6,183 nt of DNA from contig CAZBGL010000044.1 of the NCBI GenBank assembly GCA_964491375.1, forward strand, positions 1 to 6,183. The letters run 5' to 3'. Numbering within the stretch: position 1 is the stretch's first letter; each line of letters opens with the position of its first letter. The translations under genes and the position numbers were made by a program. This document shows, piece by piece, positions 1-5,467 of this stretch. Origin of the DNA: CAZBGL01 sp964491375 (lineage in GTDB: Bacteria; Desulfobacterota; Deferrisomatia; Deferrisomatales; Deferrisomataceae). A model generated the notes under the pieces. It was not told the DNA's origin, ran no database searches, and worked only from the letters and a program-made list of their open reading frames with translations.

Positions 1-848
1 GCGTCCGTGGCCTGCACGGCCAGGGTCACGTTACCGGTCGTCGGTATCCGGTCGGTGTCCGACGTCAGGGTCAGCGTGGCCAGGTCGCCGGCCTCCACCT
101 GGATCTGGGCCGCGTCGCTCGTGGCCCCCTGGACCGTGGCCGTGACCAGGGCCGTGCCCACCTTTTCGCTGGTGAGCTTGACCTGGACCTGCCCGTTCGA
201 GTCCGTCTTGCGGGTCTTGGCGTCCAGGTCGCCCAAAGTGGTGTCGAAGGTCACCGTGAGGCCCTCCAGCGGGTTCCCGGCGTGGTCCTTGACCGTGAAC
301 GTCACCGTGGCGCCGGTGCCGCTGGTGTCGCTGGCCGTGATCGTGTCCGCGGAGCTGCTCACCTCGATGGTCGGCGCCTCCACGGCCACGGACACCGACT
401 GCGTCAGGCTCCCCCATACGGCGGTGATCGTGGCGGTGCCCGCCTGGGTGCCCTGGAACGTCACCGAGGCCTTGCCCGAGGCGTCGGACGTGGCCGTGCT
501 CGCCGAGAGCGACCCGACGGACGACGGGCTCAGCCGAAACGAAACGGTCTCGCCCTGGGCCGGCTGGCCGTCGGCGCCGGTCAGCGTGGCGGTCACCTGG
601 ATCCCGCTGCCGCCGGCGGTCACTCTGGCCGGCGAGGGCACCTCCACCGTGAGCGAGGCGGTGCCGGTTCCATCCCCCGTTCCCGCCGCCCCCCCGTCGT
701 CCTGTTGGGTTTCCCCCGAGACAACCGGCGCGTTCGGGGGAGGGGGGTTGCCCGAGTCCTCCGTGCCGCAGGCGGCCGTCCCCACGGCCAAGCCGAACGC
801 CACGAGGATCCTTGCCACCGAGAACCACCTCATCCGCGCAACGGACAT
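1..848 (-). CDS. Putative lipoprotein with tandem bacterial Ig-like (Big_1/invasin-type) domains, 3' end outside window
   Basis: I translated this frame by hand: 282 codons from ATG 848 stay open to the window edge, so the C-terminus is missing. The N-terminus has two Arg, a hydrophobic stretch (about residues 14-26) and a lipobox-like TAAC, giving a predicted lipidated Cys27 followed by Gly-Thr. A Pro/Gly/Asp-rich linker (about 30-62) leads to two Ig-like beta-sandwich units, about 63-160 and 161-254. A third begins at about 255. Each unit shows the Big_1 pattern: a hydrophobic-Thr start, D-G/A-G-x-P, V-T/S-F, then D-x-x-G-x-A/V and G-T-A-x-(I/V)-T-A. In this family such repeats form rigid stalks on surface proteins, including intimin/invasin adhesins. 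I infer an outer-membrane, probably surface-exposed stalk or adhesin; the ligand is unknown. ATG 848 is preferred over in-frame ATG 833 because a good ribosome binding site precedes it. The gene starts 40 bases after the preceding lipoprotein gene. Confidence 0.85.
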   Translation of the reverse strand, partial: MSVARMRWFSVARILVAFGLAVGTAACGTEDSGNPPPPNAPVVSGETQQDDGGAAGTGDGTGTASLTVEVPSPARVTAGGSGIQVTATLTGADGQPAQGETVSFRLSPSSVGSLSASTATSDASGKASVTFQGTQAGTATITAVWGSLTQSVSVAVEAPTIEVSSSADTITASDTSGTGATVTFTVKDHAGNPLEGLTVTFDTTLGDLDAKTRKTDSNGQVQVKLTSEKVGTALVTATVQGATSDAAQIQVEAGDLATLTLTSDTDRIPTTGNVTLAVQATD

Positions 849-855
849 GGAACGT

Positions 856-860
856 CTCCC
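856..860 (-). promoter_or_regulatory. Ribosome binding site of the Ig-like lipoprotein gene
   Basis: The minus strand reads AAGGGAGA over 862-855. The GGGAG core lies 7 bases before ATG 848, an ideal spacing, and this decides the start against ATG 833. It is the clearest Shine-Dalgarno match in the lipoprotein section. Confidence 0.7.
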
Positions 861-888
861 TTGCCGCCCGCCCGGCCCCGAGACATCG

Positions 889-1551
889 CTACTCGGGTTT
901 GGCCGATTCCATCGGGTTGATAAAGGTCAGCACGATCCGGCCCTGATCGTGGACCGAATCGTCGTTGAGTACGTCGCGGGCATACACGTCCACCACGGCC
1001 GTCATGGTCCGCACGGCCGCCTTTTGCTCCTCGGTGCCGAACAGGAAGAGGTGGCGGAGGCCGCCTTCGCGGGTCTTCATCTCCACGGGCACCAGCACGA
1101 CCTGGATGTCGGCGGATCCACCGGAGTCCACCTCCACGTTGACCCACTGTGTCCGGCTGGGCGCAAAGGCCCGGGACGCTCCGGTGGCGTCAAGGTACGT
1201 GATGTCCACCCGGTACACGACCAGGGGAACTCCTTCCTCTACGCCCGGCCGGGGCTCGTTCCGCACCGTGACGACCCCGAGGTCCGGCCCCAGTTCGTAT
1301 CCCTCTTCCACCGTCTCGGTGGGGTCGGGAAACCCGTCACCCTCACCCTCGTCGTTGGTGTCCGGATCCCCGTCCAGGCCCGAATCGTCCGTTTTCTCCA
1401 CCGCCAGGAACACCGGGGCCGTGGATCCGCTCGTGTCGGCGATCTTTGCCACCACGAGCCGGTTGCCCGCTTCGAAATCGTCTGCCGTGCCACAACTCCA
1501 CAAAACAAGGGCCATTCCCAGCGCAAACACGTATCCGATGATCTGGCGCAT
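889..1551 (-). CDS. Uncharacterised acidic lipoprotein, 220 aa
   Basis: I do not recognise this family. From ATG 1551 the protein starts with one Arg, a hydrophobic segment (residues 4-18) and the lipobox-like sequence LWSC, predicting lipidation at Cys20, followed by Gly-Thr and two Asp. A mature secreted, lipid-anchored protein is therefore likely. Residues 54-85 are very rich in Asp, Glu and Gly (for example DGDPDTNDEGEGDGFPDPTE) and resemble the acidic Ca-binding loops of thrombospondin type 3-like repeats, though no exact repeat is present. Residues 92-220 look like alternating beta strands, with VVVDV- and IVLTF-type segments near the C-terminus. The gene starts 23 bases after the VWA gene, with a weak GGA (1559-1557) 5 bases before the ATG, and ends 40 bases before the Ig-like lipoprotein gene. 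The frame stays open upstream of 1551, but the signal peptide fixes the start. Function is unknown; a partner of the flanking surface lipoproteins is only an inference. Confidence 0.8.
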   Translation of the reverse strand: MRQIIGYVFALGMALVLWSCGTADDFEAGNRLVVAKIADTSGSTAPVFLAVEKTDDSGLDGDPDTNDEGEGDGFPDPTETVEEGYELGPDLGVVTVRNEPRPGVEEGVPLVVYRVDITYLDATGASRAFAPSRTQWVNVEVDSGGSADIQVVLVPVEMKTREGGLRHLFLFGTEEQKAAVRTMTAVVDVYARDVLNDDSVHDQGRIVLTFINPMESAKPE

Positions 1552-1574
1552 GACGTTCCATCCCGCGGCAGAGG

Positions 1575-2687
1575 CTATTTCACGGTGTATGCCGCCTCGA
1601 ACTTGTCCGTCAGAAGACCGTTGGCGTTCCGGTACGTGACCCCCACCCGCACCCGGACGTCCACGTCCTTTCCCGCAACGGGTGGAATCGGGTTGGGGAA
1701 GGTGAGCAGATAGGTCTCCAGGGGGGGCAGCGCCGCCACCTGGTCGGGGATCGTCTGGCCGAAGGCGGTCAGGAGGTCGCTCGCCGTGGGCGCCTGGAAG
1801 AACTGCCCGCCGGTCTGCTCGGCAAAGGTCTGGAGGTCGGCGAGGCCTATGTCCGACAGCTCGGATCCCAGCCCCACGGTGAACACCACCAGGTCGTTCT
1901 CCTTGGCCAGATTGAGTCCTTGGTACCGGGTACTCGTAGGGTCGTTGAGCCACACATCCGGACCTCCCAGGACCGAGTCCACGGTGTCGTCGCCGTCGGT
2001 CAACAGCACCACGGCGCGCTTGCCCGGACGGGTGCCCACCGCCTTGACCGCCTCGGTGAGGGCTGCGCCCAGGTTGGTCGCCCCGTCGGCCGTGAACTTC
2101 TCGATGGCCTCGTTGAGCGCGCTCTGGTCATCGGTGAGCTGCTGGACCACCCGGGCGTCGTCGTCGAAGTCCACGATGGCCACCTGGTCACCGGGATTCA
2201 TGAGGGACACGAACAGCTTGGCCGCCTCCCGGGCCACCTGGATCCGGCTCTCACCGGTCTCGGTGGTGGCCGTCATCGAACCGCTCGAGTCGATGACCAG
2301 GGCCACCACCCGGTTCTGGGAGGTCACCGTGTCCAGGTCCTGGTCTTCGGGGTCCACCGTCTTGGGAGCGGTGCGGGGGTCCAGGACCACGACGAAGTTG
2401 TACTTGTTCAATGTGCCGATGAACGTCCCGTTCTGGTCTTCCACCCGGGCGTACACGTTCACCCGGTCCAGATCCCGGTCGTACTCCACGCTGAACGTGA
2501 GACCGAGGGCCGTGACAGTGGCGTCGGACAGATCCTGGAAAGCGGGCGACGAGGCGGCCGTGTCCCCGGGTGCATACCGGGCGGGATCCGGAGCGTATTC
2601 GTCGGATCCGCATCCCCACGCCCCGGTCAGCAGCGCCGCGAGGGAAAGCGCGAACAGGATCCGGCGCACCAAACCACGAACGTTCAT
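1575..2687 (-). CDS. VWA-domain lipoprotein, 370 aa
   Basis: The N-terminus (three Arg, a hydrophobic run at about residues 10-23, then AWGC) predicts export and lipidation at Cys26, followed by Gly-Ser. The Trp and Gly before the Cys make the lipobox imperfect. Residues 55-105 form a beta-rich domain of the kind that precedes VWA in many bacterial VWA proteins (VNVYARVEDQNG, then KYNFVV). A VWA domain spans about 127-312 with a complete metal-ion-dependent adhesion site: DSSGS (D133, S135, S137), T204 in DGATNL, and D231 in LTDGDD. It should therefore bind a divalent cation and a ligand, usually a protein. A C-terminal beta region (320-370) ends in YTVK with no membrane anchor. ATG 2687 shares the four bases ATGA with the aroB stop, indicating translational coupling. 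The role is unknown. It is not PilY1, since no C-terminal propeller follows, nor a chelatase or BatA-type protein, whose transmembrane helices are absent. Confidence 0.9.
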   Translation of the reverse strand: MNVRGLVRRILFALSLAALLTGAWGCGSDEYAPDPARYAPGDTAASSPAFQDLSDATVTALGLTFSVEYDRDLDRVNVYARVEDQNGTFIGTLNKYNFVVVLDPRTAPKTVDPEDQDLDTVTSQNRVVALVIDSSGSMTATTETGESRIQVAREAAKLFVSLMNPGDQVAIVDFDDDARVVQQLTDDQSALNEAIEKFTADGATNLGAALTEAVKAVGTRPGKRAVVLLTDGDDTVDSVLGGPDVWLNDPTSTRYQGLNLAKENDLVVFTVGLGSELSDIGLADLQTFAEQTGGQFFQAPTASDLLTAFGQTIPDQVAALPPLETYLLTFPNPIPPVAGKDVDVRVRVGVTYRNANGLLTDKFEAAYTVK

Positions 2688-3781
2688 GTATCCACCCACA
2701 GTTCCTCCAGCAGTGCGGCAACGGTCTCCCGGGGCGCCCGGTGGCCCCACTCGGCCCGGCCGATTCCCCGAAGGACCACCCAGGCCGGTTCGCCCGCCCG
2801 GTTTTTCTTGTCGTGCCGGAGGGCCACGAGGATCTTTTCGGCGTCCACGTCCGGTATCCTTAGGGGATACCCGAGGGCCCGGAGCACGGCCTCGATCCGG
2901 CCGGCGTCCCGTGCCCCCAGGAGCCCCAGCCGTTCGGACAACCGCGCCGCGAACGCCAACCCCACGGCCACGGCCTCGCCGTGGGTGAGCCGGCCGAACC
3001 CGGCCGCCGCCTCCAGGGCGTGGCCCAGGGTGTGGCCCAGGTTGAGCACGGCCCGCCGGCCCGACTCCCGCTCGTCCGCCTCCACCACCCGGGCCTTCAC
3101 GCCCACCGCCCGGGCCACCGCCTCCTCCAGGGCCTCGGGATCCTCCACGAGGCGCGCGCCCCTCTCCTCCACCAGCCGGAAAAGGTCCGGGTCGCCCAAG
3201 AGGCCCGCCTTGACGACCTCGGCCAGCCCGGAGAGCACCTCCCGCTCCGGCAAGGTGGAGAGGGTCTCCAGATCGGCCGCCACGAGCCGGGGCTGGTGGA
3301 ACGCGCCGATCAGGTTCTTGCCCCGGGGATGGTCGATCCCGGTCTTCCCCCCCACGCTCGAATCCACGGCCGCAAGGAGCGTGGTGGGCACCTGCACGAA
3401 GTCGATCCCCCGCATGAAGGTGGCCGCGGCAAACCCGGCCACGTCCCCCACCACCCCTCCGCCCAGGGCCGCCACGCAGTCGCCCCGCTCGACACCGGCG
3501 TCCACCCAGGCGTCCCAGAACCTCCGGGCGCTCTCCAGCGTCTTGTGCGCCTCCCCGGGCTCCATCAACGACTGTCCCAGCACCCGGGCCCCGGCGTGCT
3601 CCAGGCCGGCCACGAGCGCCTCCCCCCACAGCCTCCACACCGTTCGGTCCGACGCCACGACCACCCGCCGGCCCTCCAGTACCTCGCGCGCCCGTGGCTC
3701 CCGGCCCAGGAGGGGAAGGTATCCAAAGCCGACCCCCACGGAATAGGACCGTTCACCCAGGTTCACCCGGATCCATCTCAC
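2684..3781 (-). CDS. aroB: 3-dehydroquinate synthase
   Basis: AroB is the NAD- and divalent-metal-dependent cytosolic enzyme converting DAHP to 3-dehydroquinate, step 2 of the shikimate pathway. From GTG 3781 the protein has 365 residues, normal for the family. It opens with the expected LGERSYSV. Visible landmarks are the glycine-rich NAD site ALGGGVVGDVAGF (105-117), PTTLLAAVDSSVGGKTGI (132-149) with substrate and nucleotide residues, GKNLIGAFHQP (154-164), and GLAEVVKAG (185-193). LNLGHTLGHALE (246-257), THGEAV (266-271) and a later HDKKN follow. The predicted zinc ligands E188, H250 and H267 are all present with family spacing. GTG 3781 is preferred over GTG 3766 because CGGAG lies 7 bases upstream. 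The start overlaps the aroK 3' end by 29 bases and the stop overlaps the VWA start by 4, so it is probably translationally coupled at both ends. The open frame upstream of 3781 reads through aroK and is not AroB-like. Confidence 0.97.
   Translation of the reverse strand: MRWIRVNLGERSYSVGVGFGYLPLLGREPRAREVLEGRRVVVASDRTVWRLWGEALVAGLEHAGARVLGQSLMEPGEAHKTLESARRFWDAWVDAGVERGDCVAALGGGVVGDVAGFAAATFMRGIDFVQVPTTLLAAVDSSVGGKTGIDHPRGKNLIGAFHQPRLVAADLETLSTLPEREVLSGLAEVVKAGLLGDPDLFRLVEERGARLVEDPEALEEAVARAVGVKARVVEADERESGRRAVLNLGHTLGHALEAAAGFGRLTHGEAVAVGLAFAARLSERLGLLGARDAGRIEAVLRALGYPLRIPDVDAEKILVALRHDKKNRAGEPAWVVLRGIGRAEWGHRAPRETVAALLEELWVDT
2692..2708 (-). promoter_or_regulatory. Possible ribosome binding region of the VWA gene
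   Basis: Two purine-rich stretches inside the aroB 3' end precede ATG 2687. GGGTGG (2697-2692) ends 4 bases before the start, and a perfect GGAGG (2708-2704) lies 16 bases away, which is too far for normal use. Together with the ATGA overlap they suggest that ribosomes finishing aroB re-initiate here. Confidence 0.4.
3751..3770 (-). repeat. Imperfect 10-base tandem repeat across the aroK stop codon
   Basis: On the minus strand CCGGGTGAAC is followed directly by CTGGGTGAAC, 9 of 10 bases identical. The unit is not a multiple of three. In the aroK frame the first copy reads GGT-GAA and the second supplies the TGA stop. In the aroB frame the first copy holds the alternative start GTG 3766. A replication-slippage origin is possible but not shown. 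Confidence 0.6.
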
Positions 3782-4295
3782 GCGCGAACTCCGCGCCGTA
3801 GCGCCGTAGGATCTCTTCGGCCACCGCTCCGGGGTCGCGACCGGCCGTGTCCACCTGGCGGGGCACCGACCGGTACAGGTGCTCCCGCTCCCGCCAAAGC
3901 CTCCGGGCCGCGCCGAGTGGATCGGTCCCTTCCAGCAGGGGACGCGCCTCCCCGCTCTCCATGACCCGGGCCACGCACACATCTACGGGCGCCAGGAGGT
4001 TCACGGTGAGGTGACGGGCCAGCAGGTCCCGGTTCTCCTCCCGGGTCAACACCCCGCCGCCCGTGGCCACCACCGTCCTCTGCCCACCCAGTACCCGGCG
4101 GAGGGCTTCGGTCTCCAGGGCCCGGAACCGCCCCTCGCCCTCCTCCGCAAAGATCCGGGGCACCGGTTTCCCGGCCAGAGCCTCGATCTCCCGGTCCAGG
4201 TCCACGAACCGCCAGCCGAGGCGCCGTGCGAGTTCCCGGCCCACCGCGCTCTTGCCCGCCCCCATGAACCCGGTGAGAATCAGGACCCCTGCCAC
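3753..4295 (-). CDS. aroK: Shikimate kinase
   Basis: This cytosolic P-loop kinase phosphorylates shikimate at the 3-hydroxyl with ATP, step 5 of the chorismate route. With GTG 4295 as start the protein has 180 residues, and its key positions fall at the numbers known for E. coli AroK: Walker A GFMGAGKS (9-16, K15), D34 in VDLD, R58 and E61 in FRALE, and the shikimate-binding GGG at 79-81. The lid arginine is R118 in ARPLL, and RER (135-137) precedes LYRSV. This agreement supports GTG 4295, although GTG 4298 directly upstream is equally possible; the open frame beyond it lies over aroC. No strong Shine-Dalgarno precedes it, and the 16-base overlap with aroC suggests coupling to aroC translation. 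The last dozen residues (EFAREMDPGEPG) are a short extension overlapping the aroB start. AroK and AroL type enzymes cannot be separated by motif alone; aroK is chosen from linkage to pilQ and aroB. Confidence 0.95.
   Translation of the reverse strand: MAGVLILTGFMGAGKSAVGRELARRLGWRFVDLDREIEALAGKPVPRIFAEEGEGRFRALETEALRRVLGGQRTVVATGGGVLTREENRDLLARHLTVNLLAPVDVCVARVMESGEARPLLEGTDPLGAARRLWREREHLYRSVPRQVDTAGRDPGAVAEEILRRYGAEFAREMDPGEPG
3789..3793 (-). promoter_or_regulatory. Ribosome binding site of aroB
   Basis: CGGAG on the minus strand lies inside the aroK coding region, 7 bases before GTG 3781. It favours that start over GTG 3766, which has only TGGAT before it. Either choice gives a plausible AroB N-terminus. 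Confidence 0.5.
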
Positions 4296-5467
4296 CACCG
4301 GTTGATCCGGTCCAGGTAGGCCTCCAGGGCCTTCCTCAGGTCCGCCACGGAGTCGGCGCCGAACTTGGCCACCAGGGCCCGGGCCAGTTCGAACGCCAGC
4401 GCGGCCTCCCCCACCACGCTGGCCGCGGGCACCGCGCACACGTCGCTCCGCTCCCGGGACGCGTCCGCCGGCCGGCCGGTGGCCACGTCCACGGTTCGAA
4501 GAGGGCGCATCAGCGTGGGGATCGGTTTCATGGCGGCCCGCACCCACACGGCCTCGCCGTTGGTGATCCCCCCCTCGAGACCGCCGGCCCGGTTGGTGGG
4601 ACGGCGCACGCCCCCCCGGCGGCGGTCCCCGGGACCGCCGGGAAGGATCTCGTCGTGCACCTGGGATCCGGGCCGCCGGGCCGCCTCGAACCCGATGCCC
4701 ACTTCCACGCCCTTGACCGCGGGGATGGACAGGAACGCCGCGCCCAGGCGGGCGTCCAGCCGCTCTTCGGCCACGGCGTGCGTCCCGAGCCCGGCGGGCA
4801 CCTCGGTGGCAAAGCAGACAAAGGTCCCGCCCAGGGTGTCCCCGCGGGCCCGCGCCTCGTCCACCGCGCTGACGGCCCGGGCGTCCGCGTCCGGGTCGGG
4901 CATGCGGAGCCTACCCCGCTCCGCCCGCTCGTGGAGTTCCGGGAACGAACCGTCCCAAGGGGCCTCCACCTCGCCCACCGAGGTGACGAACGACCCCACC
5001 CGGATGCCCACCACGCCCAGAACGGCCTTGGCCACCGCCCCGGCCGCCACCCGGGCGGCCGTCTCACGGGCGCTCGCGCGCTCCAGAACGTCCCGCGCGT
5101 CGTCCAGCCCGTGCTTGAGCATCCCCGGCAGGTCCGCGTGCCCCGGCCGCACCCGTGTGAGCCTCGGCACGGCCCCGCGATCGGCGGCCAACGGGCTCAT
5201 CCCCCGGCGCCAGTTCTCCCAGTCCCGGTTGCGCACCGCCAGGACCACGGGAGCACCGGTGGTCCGCCCCCACCGCACCCCGCCTAAGATCTCCACGCGG
5301 TCCGCCTCGATCGTCATCCGGCCTCCCCGGCCGTAGCCGCCCTGTCGGCGCGCCAGGTCCCGGTCGATCGCCCCAGGGTCCAGGTCCAATCCCGCGGGCA
5401 CCCCCTCCACCACCGCCAACACCAGGGGCCCGTGCGACTCGCCGGCCGTTCGGAACCGCAACTCCAT
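4280..5467 (-). CDS. aroC: Chorismate synthase
   Basis: AroC converts 5-enolpyruvylshikimate-3-phosphate to chorismate using reduced FMN, the last common step to aromatic amino acids, folates and quinones. The 395 residues from ATG 5467 fit the long bacterial form. Family signatures appear in order: GESHG (9-13, with catalytic H12), RRQGGYGRGGRM (40-51), RVEILGGVRWGRTTGAP (57-73), and RNRDWENW (79-86). These are followed by RPGHADLPG (107-115, with the second conserved H110), ERASARETAARVAAGA (from 129), PTNRAGGLEGGITNG, KPIPTL, and DVCAVPA near the C-terminus. The GGPGDRRRGG stretch before RRPTN is a variable, Gly/Arg-rich loop encoded by a strong inverted repeat. In-frame GTG 5470 sits directly before the ATG, and either may start translation. 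The pilQ stop TGA (5469-5467) overlaps both, and no good Shine-Dalgarno is visible, so initiation probably depends on ribosomes ending pilQ. Nothing suggests a damaged enzyme. Confidence 0.97.
   Translation of the reverse strand: MELRFRTAGESHGPLVLAVVEGVPAGLDLDPGAIDRDLARRQGGYGRGGRMTIEADRVEILGGVRWGRTTGAPVVLAVRNRDWENWRRGMSPLAADRGAVPRLTRVRPGHADLPGMLKHGLDDARDVLERASARETAARVAAGAVAKAVLGVVGIRVGSFVTSVGEVEAPWDGSFPELHERAERGRLRMPDPDADARAVSAVDEARARGDTLGGTFVCFATEVPAGLGTHAVAEERLDARLGAAFLSIPAVKGVEVGIGFEAARRPGSQVHDEILPGGPGDRRRGGVRRPTNRAGGLEGGITNGEAVWVRAAMKPIPTLMRPLRTVDVATGRPADASRERSDVCAVPAASVVGEAALAFELARALVAKFGADSVADLRKALEAYLDRINRWWQGS
4620..4640. repeat. Perfect 10-base GC-rich inverted repeat inside aroC
   Basis: Arms 4620-4629 (CGGCGGTCCC) and 4631-4640 (GGGACCGCCG) are exact reverse complements around one central base. 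In RNA this would fold as a 9-pair, almost all G-C stem with a 3-base loop. It lies in codons for the variable GGPGDRRRGG loop of AroC. No T run follows on either strand, so a simple intrinsic terminator is unlikely. Confidence 0.75.

Noticed and set aside
31..828. A 265-codon minus-strand frame through the Ig-like gene region
   Set aside because: It is Gly/Arg/His-rich with no domain. The neighbouring frame from ATG 848 gives a signal peptide, lipobox and Ig-like repeats and has the better ribosome binding site.
854..884. GTCTC/GAGAC inverted arms around the ribosome binding site of the Ig-like gene
   Set aside because: The stem has only 5 pairs with a 21-base loop and mismatches on both sides. 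It is too weak to call a terminator or regulatory hairpin.
7..1713. A 568-codon open frame on the plus strand antisense to the lipoprotein genes
   Set aside because: It lies opposite well-supported genes with signal peptides and domains, has no recognisable motif, and runs across three genes and their gaps. Long antisense frames are expected at this GC content.
1575..2687. Identity as the pilus-tip adhesin PilY1 because of the VWA domain near pilQ
   Set aside because: PilY1 is much longer with a C-terminal propeller domain. This protein is 370 residues and lipid-anchored.
1575..3638. The VWA frame staying open upstream through aroB, suggesting a 687-residue protein
   Set aside because: The extension is Gly/Arg-rich noise overlapping aroB. 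The signal peptide at ATG 2687 and the ATGA overlap fix the start.
1920..3746. A 608-codon open frame on the plus strand opposite aroB and the VWA gene
   Set aside because: Its product is low-complexity Arg/Pro/Ser-rich sequence with no domain, and it is opposite two clear genes. It is a GC artefact.
4377..4386. Short perfect palindrome GGCCCGGGCC in aroC
   Set aside because: Ten-base G/C-only palindromes are common by chance in such GC-rich coding sequence, and nothing around it suggests a site.
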